Shown piece by piece: positions 22,565 through 30,810 of a stretch of 64,000 bases of DNA. Position numbers and translations under genes: made by a program. The DNA comes from QHVT01 sp035999335 (lineage in GTDB: Bacteria; Acidobacteriota; Thermoanaerobaculia; Gp7-AA8). The notes below the pieces were generated by a model. It did no database searches. It worked only from the letters and a program-made list of their open reading frames with translations, and had not been told where the DNA came from. The stretch covers positions 8,485-72,484 of the forward strand of contig DASYGV010000082.1 of the NCBI GenBank assembly GCA_035999335.1, read 5' to 3'. How positions within the stretch are numbered: position 1 is the stretch's first letter; every line of letters begins with the position of its first letter.

Positions 22565-25408
22565 TCACGCCGCTGCTTCGCGTACGCAGTTCCGTCCCGC
22601 TGCCTTCGCGTCGTACAGCGCGCGGTCCGCGCGTCGCACCAGCGCTTCTGGCGACCCTCCTGGCACAGGCGCGGTCGTCGCCACGCCGCAGCTCACGGTC
22701 ACGCGCAGGTTCGACGACTCGAACGCGATCACCATCGCCTGAATGCTCGCGCGCAGAGACTCCGCGACGCGCGAGGCGGTCTCGATGTCGGTATTCGTCA
22801 GCAGGACGGCGAACTCCTCGCCGCCGATGCGCGCGACCACGTCCTGTCCGCGCGACACCAGCTCGCCGCTGCGCCGGATCCGTTGCGCGAGCAATCGCGC
22901 GACCTGCACCAGCGACGCGTCGCCCGCGGGATGTCCCTTTGCGTCGTTGAGCATCTTGAAGTGATCGAGATCGAGCAGGATCATCGACAACGGCTGCATC
23001 GTCTGCGACGCCGCTTCCCACGTTTGCGCCAGCGCGCGGTCGAAGTAGCGGCGGTTCGGGATGCCGGTCAGCTCGTCGAGCAGCGAGAGCCGTTCGAGGT
23101 GCTGGTTCGCCTCCCCGAGCAGATCGACGGTCTTCGCGAGCTCGCGCGTGCGGTCGTCGACGAGCTCGCGCAGCCGCTCCGCTTGACGCGCCAGCGCGCA
23201 CGTGCGCAGCTTCACGATCAGCGCGACCAGCGCCGCCGCGGCGACGAGTCCGAGGAGGATCGTCCATGGCGTGCGGTACCACGGCGGACGGACCGTGAAC
23301 GACCAATGCGATTCCTGGCTCGTCGCGCCGGTCGCGCCGCGGGTGCGGAGGCGGAACGTGTAACGGCCGTGGTCGAGGTGTGTGTAATCGATGAACGGAT
23401 TCGACGACCACTCGCTCCAGGCGGAGTCGATCGGATCGAGACGGTACTGGTAGGCGACGCCGGGCCGATACGACGCCGGCGCGAACTCGATGCGCAGGCG
23501 GCGGAACGCGTACCGCAGCGCGGTCGTGCTGTTCGCCGTCGAGATGCCGTCTGAGTAGAGCGTGTCTCCCGTGTTCGCGACGACGCGCCGGATCAGCGGC
23601 GCGGGCTGCGCCACGTCGCGTTTCGCCGTGTGCGGCGCGTAGCGATACAGGCCATCGGTCGTGCCGAACCACATCGCATCGTCGACGAACTGCATCATCT
23701 GTACGTCGATGCCGATGCCGCTCAGCGGACGCAGCTCGCGCGTGTACCGTTTTCCTATGCGCACCAGCACGCGCGGCGGATCCGTGTTGAACCAGACGTT
23801 TCCGGCGTGGTCTTCGGTCAGCCTGAAGAATGCGGGCGGACCTTTGATGTGTCCGAGGAGCGGATCGGGAGCGAGCGCGCCGTCGGCAGCGAGGTGTTGA
23901 ACCGTTCCTGGGTAGCGAACAAACACCAGGCGTCCGCCGATCGACGCGACATCGGTCTCGCCGCTGCCGTAACGCGTGATCTTCCCGTCGCGCGCGATGC
24001 GAACGACTCCGTCGAACACCGTTCCCACCCACACATCGCCGTTCACTTCGAGGATGCTGCGCGCGTAGCGCGGCGTTCTCGGGAGAATGCCTTCGTAACG
24101 CCAGCCGTCGCCGTCGCGGCGAAGCGTGCCCACGCCAGCTCGCGTGGTGAGCCAGATCCGCGAGGGGTCGCTCTCGGATTGGTGCATGCCATACACGACC
24201 GCGTCATTCGTGCCGGCGATTCGGACCGGAGCGGACTCTCCGCGCATCCGAAAAACGCCCTCGGTCGTTCCGATGAACAAATCGTCGCCGACATTCATCA
24301 GCGACCATGCGCCGACGTCGATGCCCGCGATCCGCCGCGCGCCCGCGGGCGCGTCCTCGAGGACGTACAGGCCGCGCATCGTCGTGATCCACAACTTTCC
24401 GTCGTATTCGAGCAGGCCTCGCGCCGATCCGCGCAGGCCGCGGCGCGCATCGAGCACGGTCACGGACGACGCGAGGTCGATCCGCACCAGCGGCCCGTGA
24501 TAGGCGAGCCAGAGCGCGCCCTCGCGATCGGCGAGCGCGCAGAGCAGGACGTCGTCCGGCAGGCCGGCGGCCGGTCCGAGGACCTCGTCGATCGCGCCGT
24601 CGACGCGGAGAATCAGCAGTCCGGCTTCGCGGGTCGCGATCGCGACTCGTCCGTCGCGCAACCGCGTCGCGTCGGTCACGCGTTTTCCGGCGAGCCACAC
24701 CGAGGCCTCGGCAGCGAATGGTGTGGCGACGCCGTTGTCGAGCGTCTGCAGACCATCGTCGCGGACCGCGGCGATGATCCGTTTGCCGGCGTCGAGGACG
24801 GCGTCAAGACGCAGACCGTCGAAGCCGGCGGGCACGAGACGTCCGCGCTCGACGCGCCACAGGCCGTCGCCGCCCCAGAGATGGACCTGGGCGTCGATCG
24901 TGCTGCAGCGCGTCGGCGGCGCATCTCCGCGATGCTGCGCGAGGACGCGCGGCGCGCCGCCGTTCCATTCGATCGCGAACCGCTCCGTCGCGAAGACGAA
25001 GCCGCGGCCCGCGGTGCAGATGCCGCGCACTTCTCCGACGTCGCGCGCGTACGGCGGGAGCTGATCGAGGAGCGATTGATAGGCGAGTGTGCCGTCCGGC
25101 TTCGAGACGAGGTATCCGAGCTCGCCGACTCCGCCGGCCGCGACGACGCCCGCGGCGTCGCTTTCGACCGCGAAAACCGCGGAGTCGTTCGGCAGTGCGA
25201 TGGTGTTCCACCACGCGCCGTCGTAGGTGATGACGCCGGAGAGATTGCCGAAGTAGAGGATGCCGCGCGCATCCTGCGCAGCGTCGAACGTCTGCGCGCC
25301 GCCGCGGTGCTGCGACTGCGGGATCAGGCTCAGGACCGGAAGGCCGCGATGCTCCGCATGCGCGGCGAATGCAAGGGCGAGCAGCAGGCCCGCGACGGGG
25401 GTCTTCAT
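22565..25408 (-). CDS. Membrane diguanylate cyclase with periplasmic propeller (Reg_prop-Y_Y_Y-GGDEF), intact I-site
   Basis: 947 residues, a paralogue of the protein at 17373-20279 with the same order of parts: signal peptide (MKTPVAGLLLALAFAAHAE), propeller, Y_Y_Y (FAPASYRPGVAYQYRLDPID), membrane helix (TILLGLVAAAALVALIVKL), coiled coil and GGDEF. GGEEF lies at 862-866. Unlike its paralogue it has an RGQD inhibitory site at 853-856, exactly five residues before GGEEF, so product feedback is likely. The extra residues (LVSRGQDVVARI) are missing in the other copy. The stop lies four bases after that of the convergent DUF4105 gene. A -10-like tacact lies eleven bases before the start. Confidence 0.93.
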   Translation of the reverse strand: MKTPVAGLLLALAFAAHAEHRGLPVLSLIPQSQHRGGAQTFDAAQDARGILYFGNLSGVITYDGAWWNTIALPNDSAVFAVESDAAGVVAAGGVGELGYLVSKPDGTLAYQSLLDQLPPYARDVGEVRGICTAGRGFVFATERFAIEWNGGAPRVLAQHRGDAPPTRCSTIDAQVHLWGGDGLWRVERGRLVPAGFDGLRLDAVLDAGKRIIAAVRDDGLQTLDNGVATPFAAEASVWLAGKRVTDATRLRDGRVAIATREAGLLILRVDGAIDEVLGPAAGLPDDVLLCALADREGALWLAYHGPLVRIDLASSVTVLDARRGLRGSARGLLEYDGKLWITTMRGLYVLEDAPAGARRIAGIDVGAWSLMNVGDDLFIGTTEGVFRMRGESAPVRIAGTNDAVVYGMHQSESDPSRIWLTTRAGVGTLRRDGDGWRYEGILPRTPRYARSILEVNGDVWVGTVFDGVVRIARDGKITRYGSGETDVASIGGRLVFVRYPGTVQHLAADGALAPDPLLGHIKGPPAFFRLTEDHAGNVWFNTDPPRVLVRIGKRYTRELRPLSGIGIDVQMMQFVDDAMWFGTTDGLYRYAPHTAKRDVAQPAPLIRRVVANTGDTLYSDGISTANSTTALRYAFRRLRIEFAPASYRPGVAYQYRLDPIDSAWSEWSSNPFIDYTHLDHGRYTFRLRTRGATGATSQESHWSFTVRPPWYRTPWTILLGLVAAAALVALIVKLRTCALARQAERLRELVDDRTRELAKTVDLLGEANQHLERLSLLDELTGIPNRRYFDRALAQTWEAASQTMQPLSMILLDLDHFKMLNDAKGHPAGDASLVQVARLLAQRIRRSGELVSRGQDVVARIGGEEFAVLLTNTDIETASRVAESLRASIQAMVIAFESSNLRVTVSCGVATTAPVPGGSPEALVRRADRALYDAKAAGRNCVREAAA

Positions 25409-25440
25409 GGGATGCCGCTAGTGTAGCGGACAGCAACGAA

Positions 25441-25524
25441 GCGCCGCCTTCCAGGCGGCCGCTCCGCCGGCTTCCAGCCGGCCGGCAAGATGCCGGCGCA
25501 GCGGCCGGCAGGATGCCGGCGCTC
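25441..25524. repeat. Cluster of short hairpins (family D, ttccag core)
   Basis: Two hairpins in a row, gccgccttccaggcggc and gccggcttccagccggc, each place the bases ttccag between GC-rich arms. They are followed by three near-copies of gccggcaggatgccggcg. The cluster lies between two minus-strand genes. Related hairpins are at 38623, 38838 and 63868. Confidence 0.75.
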
Positions 25525-25545
25525 CGTTAACGACGCCCAGCGCTG

Positions 25546-26676
25546 TCAATCCTCTTCGAACCGCACTCTCACGTCCTTCACGTCCACCTCGTCGTCCTCG
25601 GCGGGCTCGATGAAGATGTAGTCGCCTTCGAGTCCCTTGCCGTCGACCGTAAACGTGCGGCCCTCGCGCGGGATGTCGAGCGCGTACTCGATGATCTCGT
25701 CGTCGATGCGGATGCGCAGCTCGCCGCCGGCGCGCGTGCCGATGTCGTCGCGCGCGTAGAAACGGATCGAGTTGACCGCGCGGCCGTAGATCGGGATGCG
25801 GATGCGCGCGCGATTGCCGCCGCAGTCGTCGCCGCCGATGCAGCCGCCCTCGTGCGTGACCTCGCGTCCGCCGCCGCGAGGTCCACCGCTGCGACGCGAG
25901 CCGTAGAGCACCTCGACGTCCTTGATGTCGACTTCGTCGTCTGTGGCGGTCTCGATCACCAGGCGCGAGCCGTATACGTTCTCGACGTCGAATTCGTGAC
26001 GCTTGCCCGCGCGCTGCACGTCGATGTACGAGTTGATGGTCGTGTCGTCGATGCGCACGCGCAGACGTCCGTCGGCGCGTTGGCCGATCGCGTCGTGCGC
26101 GTAGAAACGGACGCCCAGGACGGGTGCGTCGTCGAGAGCGACGGTGATGCGGTCACCGTTGCGCCCGCAATCGTCGCCGCCGATGCAGCCTTTGGCGCCG
26201 GGATATGGACGCCAGCCTCCCCGGGGCCCGCGGTCATCGCGGCGATCGTCGCGACGGTCGATGCGGCCGGTCATGACTTTCCCGCCGTAGAGCACTGCGA
26301 TCTCACTGATCTGGACCTCGTCGTCGTTGACCGGCTCGAACACGAGATAACGTCCGCGCAGCTCGTCCACTTCGATCGTGAACGTTTCGCCGCGGCGCGG
26401 GATGTCGATGGAACCGCGAACGGTGCTGCCGTCGATCTTCACGCGGATCACGCCTTCGGCCTTCTCGCCGACCTGGTCGTGCGCGTGGAAGCGCACCGCG
26501 ATGACGGGACGGTCTTCGAGCGGCACGCGCAGGCGGCGCTCCTTGCAGGACGAGCCGCCGATGCAGCCGCCGCCGGCGTTGAACAGAGTCCAGTCGCCGC
26601 TCGAGTCGCGGCGGATGTCCTGCCCGAAAGCAAGAGTAGGGATGATGATCAGGAGCCCGATGAACAGGCGACGCAT
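25546..26676 (-). CDS. Secreted protein with three tandem GCIGGxxC repeats (unknown family)
   Basis: 376 residues. The start at 26676 is supported by ggaggt seven bases upstream and a -10-like tagaat further up, and it gives the signal peptide MRRLFIGLLIIIPTLAFGQ. The mature protein is three repeats of about 95 residues (37-130, 163-258, 278-373). Each opens with GCIGGxxC, followed by a basic strand, AVRFHAHDQVG or GVRFYAHDAIG or SIRFYARDDIG, then V(K/R)IDxxTI, DIPRxGxxF, and finally E(P/T)xxDDEV and (I/V)xVLYG. The linkers are Arg/Asp/Gly-rich. The pattern suggests a beta-sandwich with one disulfide per repeat. I know no name for it. It may bind a polymer, ion or surface, but no catalytic motif is seen. 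Confidence 0.75.
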   Translation of the reverse strand: MRRLFIGLLIIIPTLAFGQDIRRDSSGDWTLFNAGGGCIGGSSCKERRLRVPLEDRPVIAVRFHAHDQVGEKAEGVIRVKIDGSTVRGSIDIPRRGETFTIEVDELRGRYLVFEPVNDDEVQISEIAVLYGGKVMTGRIDRRDDRRDDRGPRGGWRPYPGAKGCIGGDDCGRNGDRITVALDDAPVLGVRFYAHDAIGQRADGRLRVRIDDTTINSYIDVQRAGKRHEFDVENVYGSRLVIETATDDEVDIKDVEVLYGSRRSGGPRGGGREVTHEGGCIGGDDCGGNRARIRIPIYGRAVNSIRFYARDDIGTRAGGELRIRIDDEIIEYALDIPREGRTFTVDGKGLEGDYIFIEPAEDDEVDVKDVRVRFEED

Positions 26677-26786
26677 GGTTGAACCTCCGCGGCGCATTCT
26701 ATGCGGGCCGCAGGCCATGGGGTTTCTCTCTGCGGAGGCGGGTTTGGAAGCGCGCTGATGTCATCTGTGCGCGACGCCTGTGTCCG

Positions 26787-28241
26787 TTATTGCGCCCAGC
26801 CCTTCGCGCGTTCCACCGCGCGGTGCCACGCTGTGATCTTCGTCACGCGCTCGTCCTCGGACATGCGCGGTGTGAACGTGCGATCCGCTTCCCACTGCGA
26901 GTCGATCGTGTCGCTCGACCAGAAGCCGACGGCGAGGCCGGCGAGGTACGCGGCGCCGAGCGCCGTCGTCTCCGCGATGCGCGCGCGGACGACGGGAAGT
27001 CCCGCGATGTCGGCCTGGATCTGCATCAACAGGTCATTCACCGAAGCGCCGCCGTCGACGCGGAGCTCCGTCAGCTCGATGCCGGAGTCGCGGCGCATCG
27101 CGTCGAGCACGTCGGCGCTTTGCAGCGCGATCGACTCCAGCGTCGCACGCGCGAGGTGCGCGGACGTCGCGCCGAGGGTGAGGCCGAGGATCGCGCCGCG
27201 GGCGTAGCCATCCCAGTGCGGCGTTCCGAGTCCGGTGAACGCAGGGACGAACACGACGCCGTTGCTGTCCGTCACCGACGCGGCGAGCGGCTCGATGTCC
27301 GCGGCGGTTTTGATCAGCCCGAGGCTGTCGCGCAGCCACTTGATCGCGGCGCCGGTGACGAAGACGCTTCCTTCGAGCGCGTACTGGTGCGACTCGCAGG
27401 TCATCGTCGCCAACAATCCGTGCGTCGATCGCACGATCTCGGCGCCGGTGTTCATCACGACGAACGAGCCGGTGCCGTACGTGTTCTTGGCCATCCCCGC
27501 GCGCGTGCAGCGCTGGCCGAACAGTGCGGCCTGCTGATCGCCCGCGATGCCGGCGATCGGGATCCCGGCGGGGATTGGCAAACCCTCCGCCGTCTTCGCG
27601 ACGACACCGCTCGACGGCCGCACCTCGGGCAGCGCAACGTTGCAGATACCGAGGATCTCGAGCAGCTCTTCATCCCAACACTCGCGGCGGATGTCGAACA
27701 TCAACGTGCGCGACGCGTTCGTCGGATCGGTGACGTGCGCGCCTCCGTTGGTCAGACGCCAGACCAACCACGTGTCGACGGTGCCGAACGCGATTTCGTC
27801 CGTGCGCTCGATGTTGTCCAGGATCCAACGCAGCTTTGTGCCGGAGAAGTACGCGTCGAGCACGAGTCCCGTCCGCTCGCGGAACAGATCTTCGTGACCT
27901 CGGGCGCGCAACTCGTCGCAGAACGAAGCAGTGCGGCGGTCCTGCCAGACGATCGCGTTGTGCAGCGGCCGGCCGGTTGCGCGGTCCCACACGATCGTCG
28001 TCTCGCGCTGGTTCGTGATGCCGATCGCCGCGACCTCGACGCCCGGCAGCCGCGCGATCGCTTCCGCGGCGACAGCGATCTGCGTCGACCAGATCTCCTC
28101 CGGGTCGTGTTCGACCCAGCCAGGGCGCGGATAGATCTGACGGTATTCGCGTTGTGCGACCGCGAGGATGTTCGCGCGTTCGTCGAAAAGGATCGCGCGC
28201 GAGCTGGTCGTTCCCTGATCGAGGGCGAGGATCGCCTTCAT
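26787..28241 (-). CDS. glpK: Glycerol kinase
   Basis: 484 residues of a FGGY-family kinase: MKAILALDQGTTSSRAILFD (phosphate loop), AIGITNQRETTIVWD, WILDN, TYGTGSFVVMNTG and GGASVNDLLMQIQADI, all glycerol-kinase blocks. It phosphorylates glycerol to sn-glycerol 3-phosphate in the cytoplasm. The gene begins on an ATGA overlap with the upstream PRMT-like methyltransferase gene, so the two form an operon. No glpF, glpD or glpR lies in the window, so the context for glycerol use is unusual. The length is slightly below the usual of about 500. Confidence 0.95.
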   Translation of the reverse strand: MKAILALDQGTTSSRAILFDERANILAVAQREYRQIYPRPGWVEHDPEEIWSTQIAVAAEAIARLPGVEVAAIGITNQRETTIVWDRATGRPLHNAIVWQDRRTASFCDELRARGHEDLFRERTGLVLDAYFSGTKLRWILDNIERTDEIAFGTVDTWLVWRLTNGGAHVTDPTNASRTLMFDIRRECWDEELLEILGICNVALPEVRPSSGVVAKTAEGLPIPAGIPIAGIAGDQQAALFGQRCTRAGMAKNTYGTGSFVVMNTGAEIVRSTHGLLATMTCESHQYALEGSVFVTGAAIKWLRDSLGLIKTAADIEPLAASVTDSNGVVFVPAFTGLGTPHWDGYARGAILGLTLGATSAHLARATLESIALQSADVLDAMRRDSGIELTELRVDGGASVNDLLMQIQADIAGLPVVRARIAETTALGAAYLAGLAVGFWSSDTIDSQWEADRTFTPRMSEDERVTKITAWHRAVERAKGWAQ

Positions 28242-29152
28242 GGTGCCGGCCGCTCACACGGCGGCAAGGCCAGCCAAGTCGTCTGATCGAATTCTTCGCC
28301 GGCGGCGTTGCCACGCCAGCGCCAGGACTTGCCGTCGTCGGTCTGCAGTTCGACGTCGACGCGCGCGCCACGTTCGAGCGCGACCGGCACCTCCAGCGGC
28401 AGCAACGCCTGCGACCACGACGTGGTGCGCGCATCGCGGTTGGAGATGACGATGCCTTCCGCGAGAGTCGCGCTGAAGAACGCGCCGAAGCCGTGCAGTT
28501 GTGCGTCGCGCCGAACGGTGAAACTCACGGTTCCGGCGGCGTTCTTCGCGTCGTCGCGCAGCAGGTCGATCGACAGGACCTCCTGCGGCTCGGCCAGGTG
28601 CGCGCGTGTGTTGATGTGCGCGAAGAGGAGCGAGTTGGACGCGAACACGCGGATCGGCGCGAGGTCGAGACCGTAACGCGGCTCGCCCCAGAATGCGATG
28701 TGCTTGGCGTATTCGGATTCGAGCTCGACCGGCACGATCGACACGCCGACGCGCGAGGGGATGATGCGCGCGTCGGGCTTCAGAAAGCGATCGCGCGCGT
28801 CGACGACGATGCCGCCGATCCCTTCGTCGAGTCCCGTCACGCCGAGAGTCTCGGTCAGCAGGACGTCCGCGCGCTCGGGAAGCTCGAGCTGTTTCGCCTC
28901 CCCGTGCAAGACGGTGATGCGGTCGCTCATGCCGAGGTGGCGCGCTAGCAGCGACGCGACGTCGGCGGTGTGCGTCTGGTCGATCGCATACACGCGCGCC
29001 GCGCCGGCCTCGCATGCGAAGAACGAAAGGATGCCGGTCCCGCAGCCGAGGTCGAGGACGACGTCGCCCGGCCGCACGACCTGCGCGATCGCGTTGCGGA
29101 ACGCGTTCGTGCGCATTTCGTCGGCGAGGAGCTCGCGGTGATAGTCGATCAC
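28238..29152 (-). CDS. PRMT-like class I SAM-dependent methyltransferase
   Basis: 304 residues. The SAM site VLDLGCGTGILSFFA is followed by YAIDQT and by the acidic double-E-type loop LLTETLGVTGLDEGI, which matches the PRMT pattern of two Glu bracketing the substrate arginine. A C-terminal beta-barrel-like part with LLPLEVPVALERGARVDVE follows, again as in arginine methyltransferases. Bacterial PRMT-like proteins are uncommon, and the substrate is unknown. The start codon is GTG at 29152. Its upstream -10-like taaact lies in the family A repeat. It is translationally coupled to glpK, so glycerol kinase or a partner protein is a conceivable substrate (speculative). Confidence 0.78.
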   Translation of the reverse strand: MIDYHRELLADEMRTNAFRNAIAQVVRPGDVVLDLGCGTGILSFFACEAGAARVYAIDQTHTADVASLLARHLGMSDRITVLHGEAKQLELPERADVLLTETLGVTGLDEGIGGIVVDARDRFLKPDARIIPSRVGVSIVPVELESEYAKHIAFWGEPRYGLDLAPIRVFASNSLLFAHINTRAHLAEPQEVLSIDLLRDDAKNAAGTVSFTVRRDAQLHGFGAFFSATLAEGIVISNRDARTTSWSQALLPLEVPVALERGARVDVELQTDDGKSWRWRGNAAGEEFDQTTWLALPPCERPAP

Positions 29153-29160
29153 GATGAGTT

Positions 29161-29273
29161 GAGTTTATCCCGCGCGCAGACGCGGGATCTCCGCGTGCAT
29201 TCAGCGGATCGTCCATCAGGCGCGAGCAGCGCGGGATAGCCGGAGATCCCGCGTCTACGCGCGGGATAAACTC
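29161..29273. repeat. Paired inverted repeat, family A, full element
   Basis: The left arm (gagtttatcccgcgcgcaga onward) and right arm (ending cgcgcgggataaactc) are near-perfect complements with a divergent centre. It fills the gap between the methyltransferase and rhomboid genes. Its right end overlaps the rhomboid stop codon, and its left end supplies the taaact in front of the methyltransferase gene. Confidence 0.85.
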
Positions 29274-29823
29274 ATCGATACCGCAGGCGCGCGGCGGCAA
29301 TGCCTCCGAGGAATCCGAACACGTGCCCGCTCCACGAAACCCCCTGCGCGGGCATCAGCGACGTCAGGAACGAAGCTCCGTAGAGCACCGCCAGCACAAT
29401 GGCGATCAGCAGCGAGCTGACGCGCTGGTCGTACACCGCGCGAAGCAACAGATACCCGAAGAATCCGAACACGATGCCGCTCGCGCCGATGTGCATGGTG
29501 TTGCTCGCGCCGAAGAGCCACGTTCCCGCGCCGGCCACGAGTGCGCTCACGATCAGCACGGTGACGAACGCCCGTACGCCGCGCATCACGATGATCGCGC
29601 CGAGGACGACGAACGGGATCGTGTTCGCGAGGAGATGCTGCAGGTTGGCGTGAATCAGCGGCGCCATGACGATGCCCGACAAGCCGTATGACGTGCGTGG
29701 AACGATGCCGTGTCCGAGGTCCCCGGGCCATACGAGATCGGCCGCCCACACGAGCCACATCGACAGCGTGGAACCGATGAGGAGCGTGGCGCGGTCGGTC
29801 GATCGTTCCTGCATTTTCATCAT
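29272..29823 (-). CDS. Rhomboid-family intramembrane serine protease
   Basis: About 183 residues, six membrane helices. Catalytic Ser115 lies in HIGASGIVFGFFGY (GxSG motif) and His167 in SWSGHVFGFLGG, with the conserved HANLQHLLANTIPF between helices. The enzyme cuts single-span membrane proteins within the bilayer. Several ATGs are possible (29835, 29823, 29820, 29814). I used 29823, which gives MMKMQERSTDRATLL; 29814 would lie seven bases after a taccat. It is divergent from the two-receiver gene at 29845, with under 25 bases between the starts. Substrates are unknown. Confidence 0.85.
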   Translation of the reverse strand: MMKMQERSTDRATLLIGSTLSMWLVWAADLVWPGDLGHGIVPRTSYGLSGIVMAPLIHANLQHLLANTIPFVVLGAIIVMRGVRAFVTVLIVSALVAGAGTWLFGASNTMHIGASGIVFGFFGYLLLRAVYDQRVSSLLIAIVLAVLYGASFLTSLMPAQGVSWSGHVFGFLGGIAAARLRYR

Positions 29824-29844
29824 GGTAGAGTGCATTGCGTTCCC

Positions 29845-30618
29845 ATGCTGACGGTGCTGATCGTCGACGACAACGTTTCGTTTCGCGCGCAGGCGGCGCG
29901 TCTCTGCGCGGCCGAGGGATTCACGACCGTCAGCGCGGGATCCCTGTCCGAGCTCGCGAACGTGCTGACGATGTCCACGCCCGACCTCGCGCTGGTCGAC
30001 ATCGAGCTCCCGCAGATCCCCGGCCACCGCCTCGGCGCGCTGATCCGCTCGCGGCAGAACATCCCCATCGTCCTCGTCTCGGCACTCGACGAGGGTCACG
30101 TCCGCCGCCTCTTCGAAGCCTCGGACGCCGACGGCTGGATCTGCAAGCCGCTCACGCGCGACAAGTTGATCGGCGCGGTTACGCGCTTCGTCGTCGCGCG
30201 CAAGCGACGAACGGAAGCGGTCGACGAGCCGGTCGCGAGTGAAACGTCCGCGCCCGCGACGCCGCGCGTCCTGCTCGTCGAGGACGAGCCGATGATCTCG
30301 GACCGCATCGAGTCCGCGCTCGCATCGACGTGCTCGGTGACGTGCGTGACCGACGGCGACACCGCCATCCAGCGGCTAGTGAGCGGGCAGTACGACTGCG
30401 TCCTGCTCGACCTCATGCTCCCGCACTTGAGCGGCTTCGACGTGCTGCGGCATCTCGTGCTGCGGCGCGGCGATCTGTTGAAGCGGACGATCGTCATGAC
30501 CGCGGCCACCGACGAGTCGCTGCAGTTCATCGACCGCAACGCCGTCGGCGGCGTGCTGCGCAAGCCGTTCGAGATCGGGACGCTGCCGGAGCTGATCGCA
30601 AATCTCACGCGCGCGTGA
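29845..30618 (+). CDS. Response regulator with two receiver domains and no output domain
   Basis: 257 residues, two complete receivers in tandem. The first has LIVDDN, Asp52 in LALVDIELP and Lys in WICKPL. The second begins RVLLVEDEPM, with Asp189 in CVLLDLMLP and Lys in LRKPFE. A charged linker (RKRRTEAVDEPVASETSAP) joins them. With no DNA-binding or enzymatic domain it probably works as a phosphate sink or relay, or through protein contacts. The PAS histidine kinase at 30811 is the nearest partner. A -10-like tagagt lies 13 bases upstream of the start; there is no clear Shine-Dalgarno. Confidence 0.9.
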   Translation: MLTVLIVDDNVSFRAQAARLCAAEGFTTVSAGSLSELANVLTMSTPDLALVDIELPQIPGHRLGALIRSRQNIPIVLVSALDEGHVRRLFEASDADGWICKPLTRDKLIGAVTRFVVARKRRTEAVDEPVASETSAPATPRVLLVEDEPMISDRIESALASTCSVTCVTDGDTAIQRLVSGQYDCVLLDLMLPHLSGFDVLRHLVLRRGDLLKRTIVMTAATDESLQFIDRNAVGGVLRKPFEIGTLPELIANLTRA

Positions 30619-30650
30619 GCTCCGCAGCGTGGCAGAGCCGCAACCATGTC

Positions 30651-30780
30651 GGATCTAGGAGTGCGGTGGCGGGGCGGCGGCAGGCGGAAGCCACCGCTCT
30701 GGTATGGCAGATGCGCAACTACGCAAATACCAGAGCGGCGGCTCCCGCCGTCCTCCTTCCTCGCCACCGCACTCCTAGAT
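30651..30780. repeat. Paired inverted repeat, family B, full element
   Basis: The left arm (atctaggagtgcggtggcgg... to ctctggtat) and the right arm (ataccagagcgg... to caccgcactcctagat) are about 54 bases each and complementary apart from the middle. The loop is about 20 bases. A second copy of one arm lies at 33265-33319, so the two copies flank the histidine kinase gene. Left edge is accurate to about 2 bases. Confidence 0.8.
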
Positions 30781-30810
30781 TCTTCGCGGGCCCACCAGGC
30801 GCCATAATGG

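Noticed and set aside
17373..25408. Recent tandem duplication of the diguanylate cyclase gene
   Set aside because: The two proteins share architecture but differ throughout, and three unrelated genes lie between, so this is an old paralogy, not a recent duplication.
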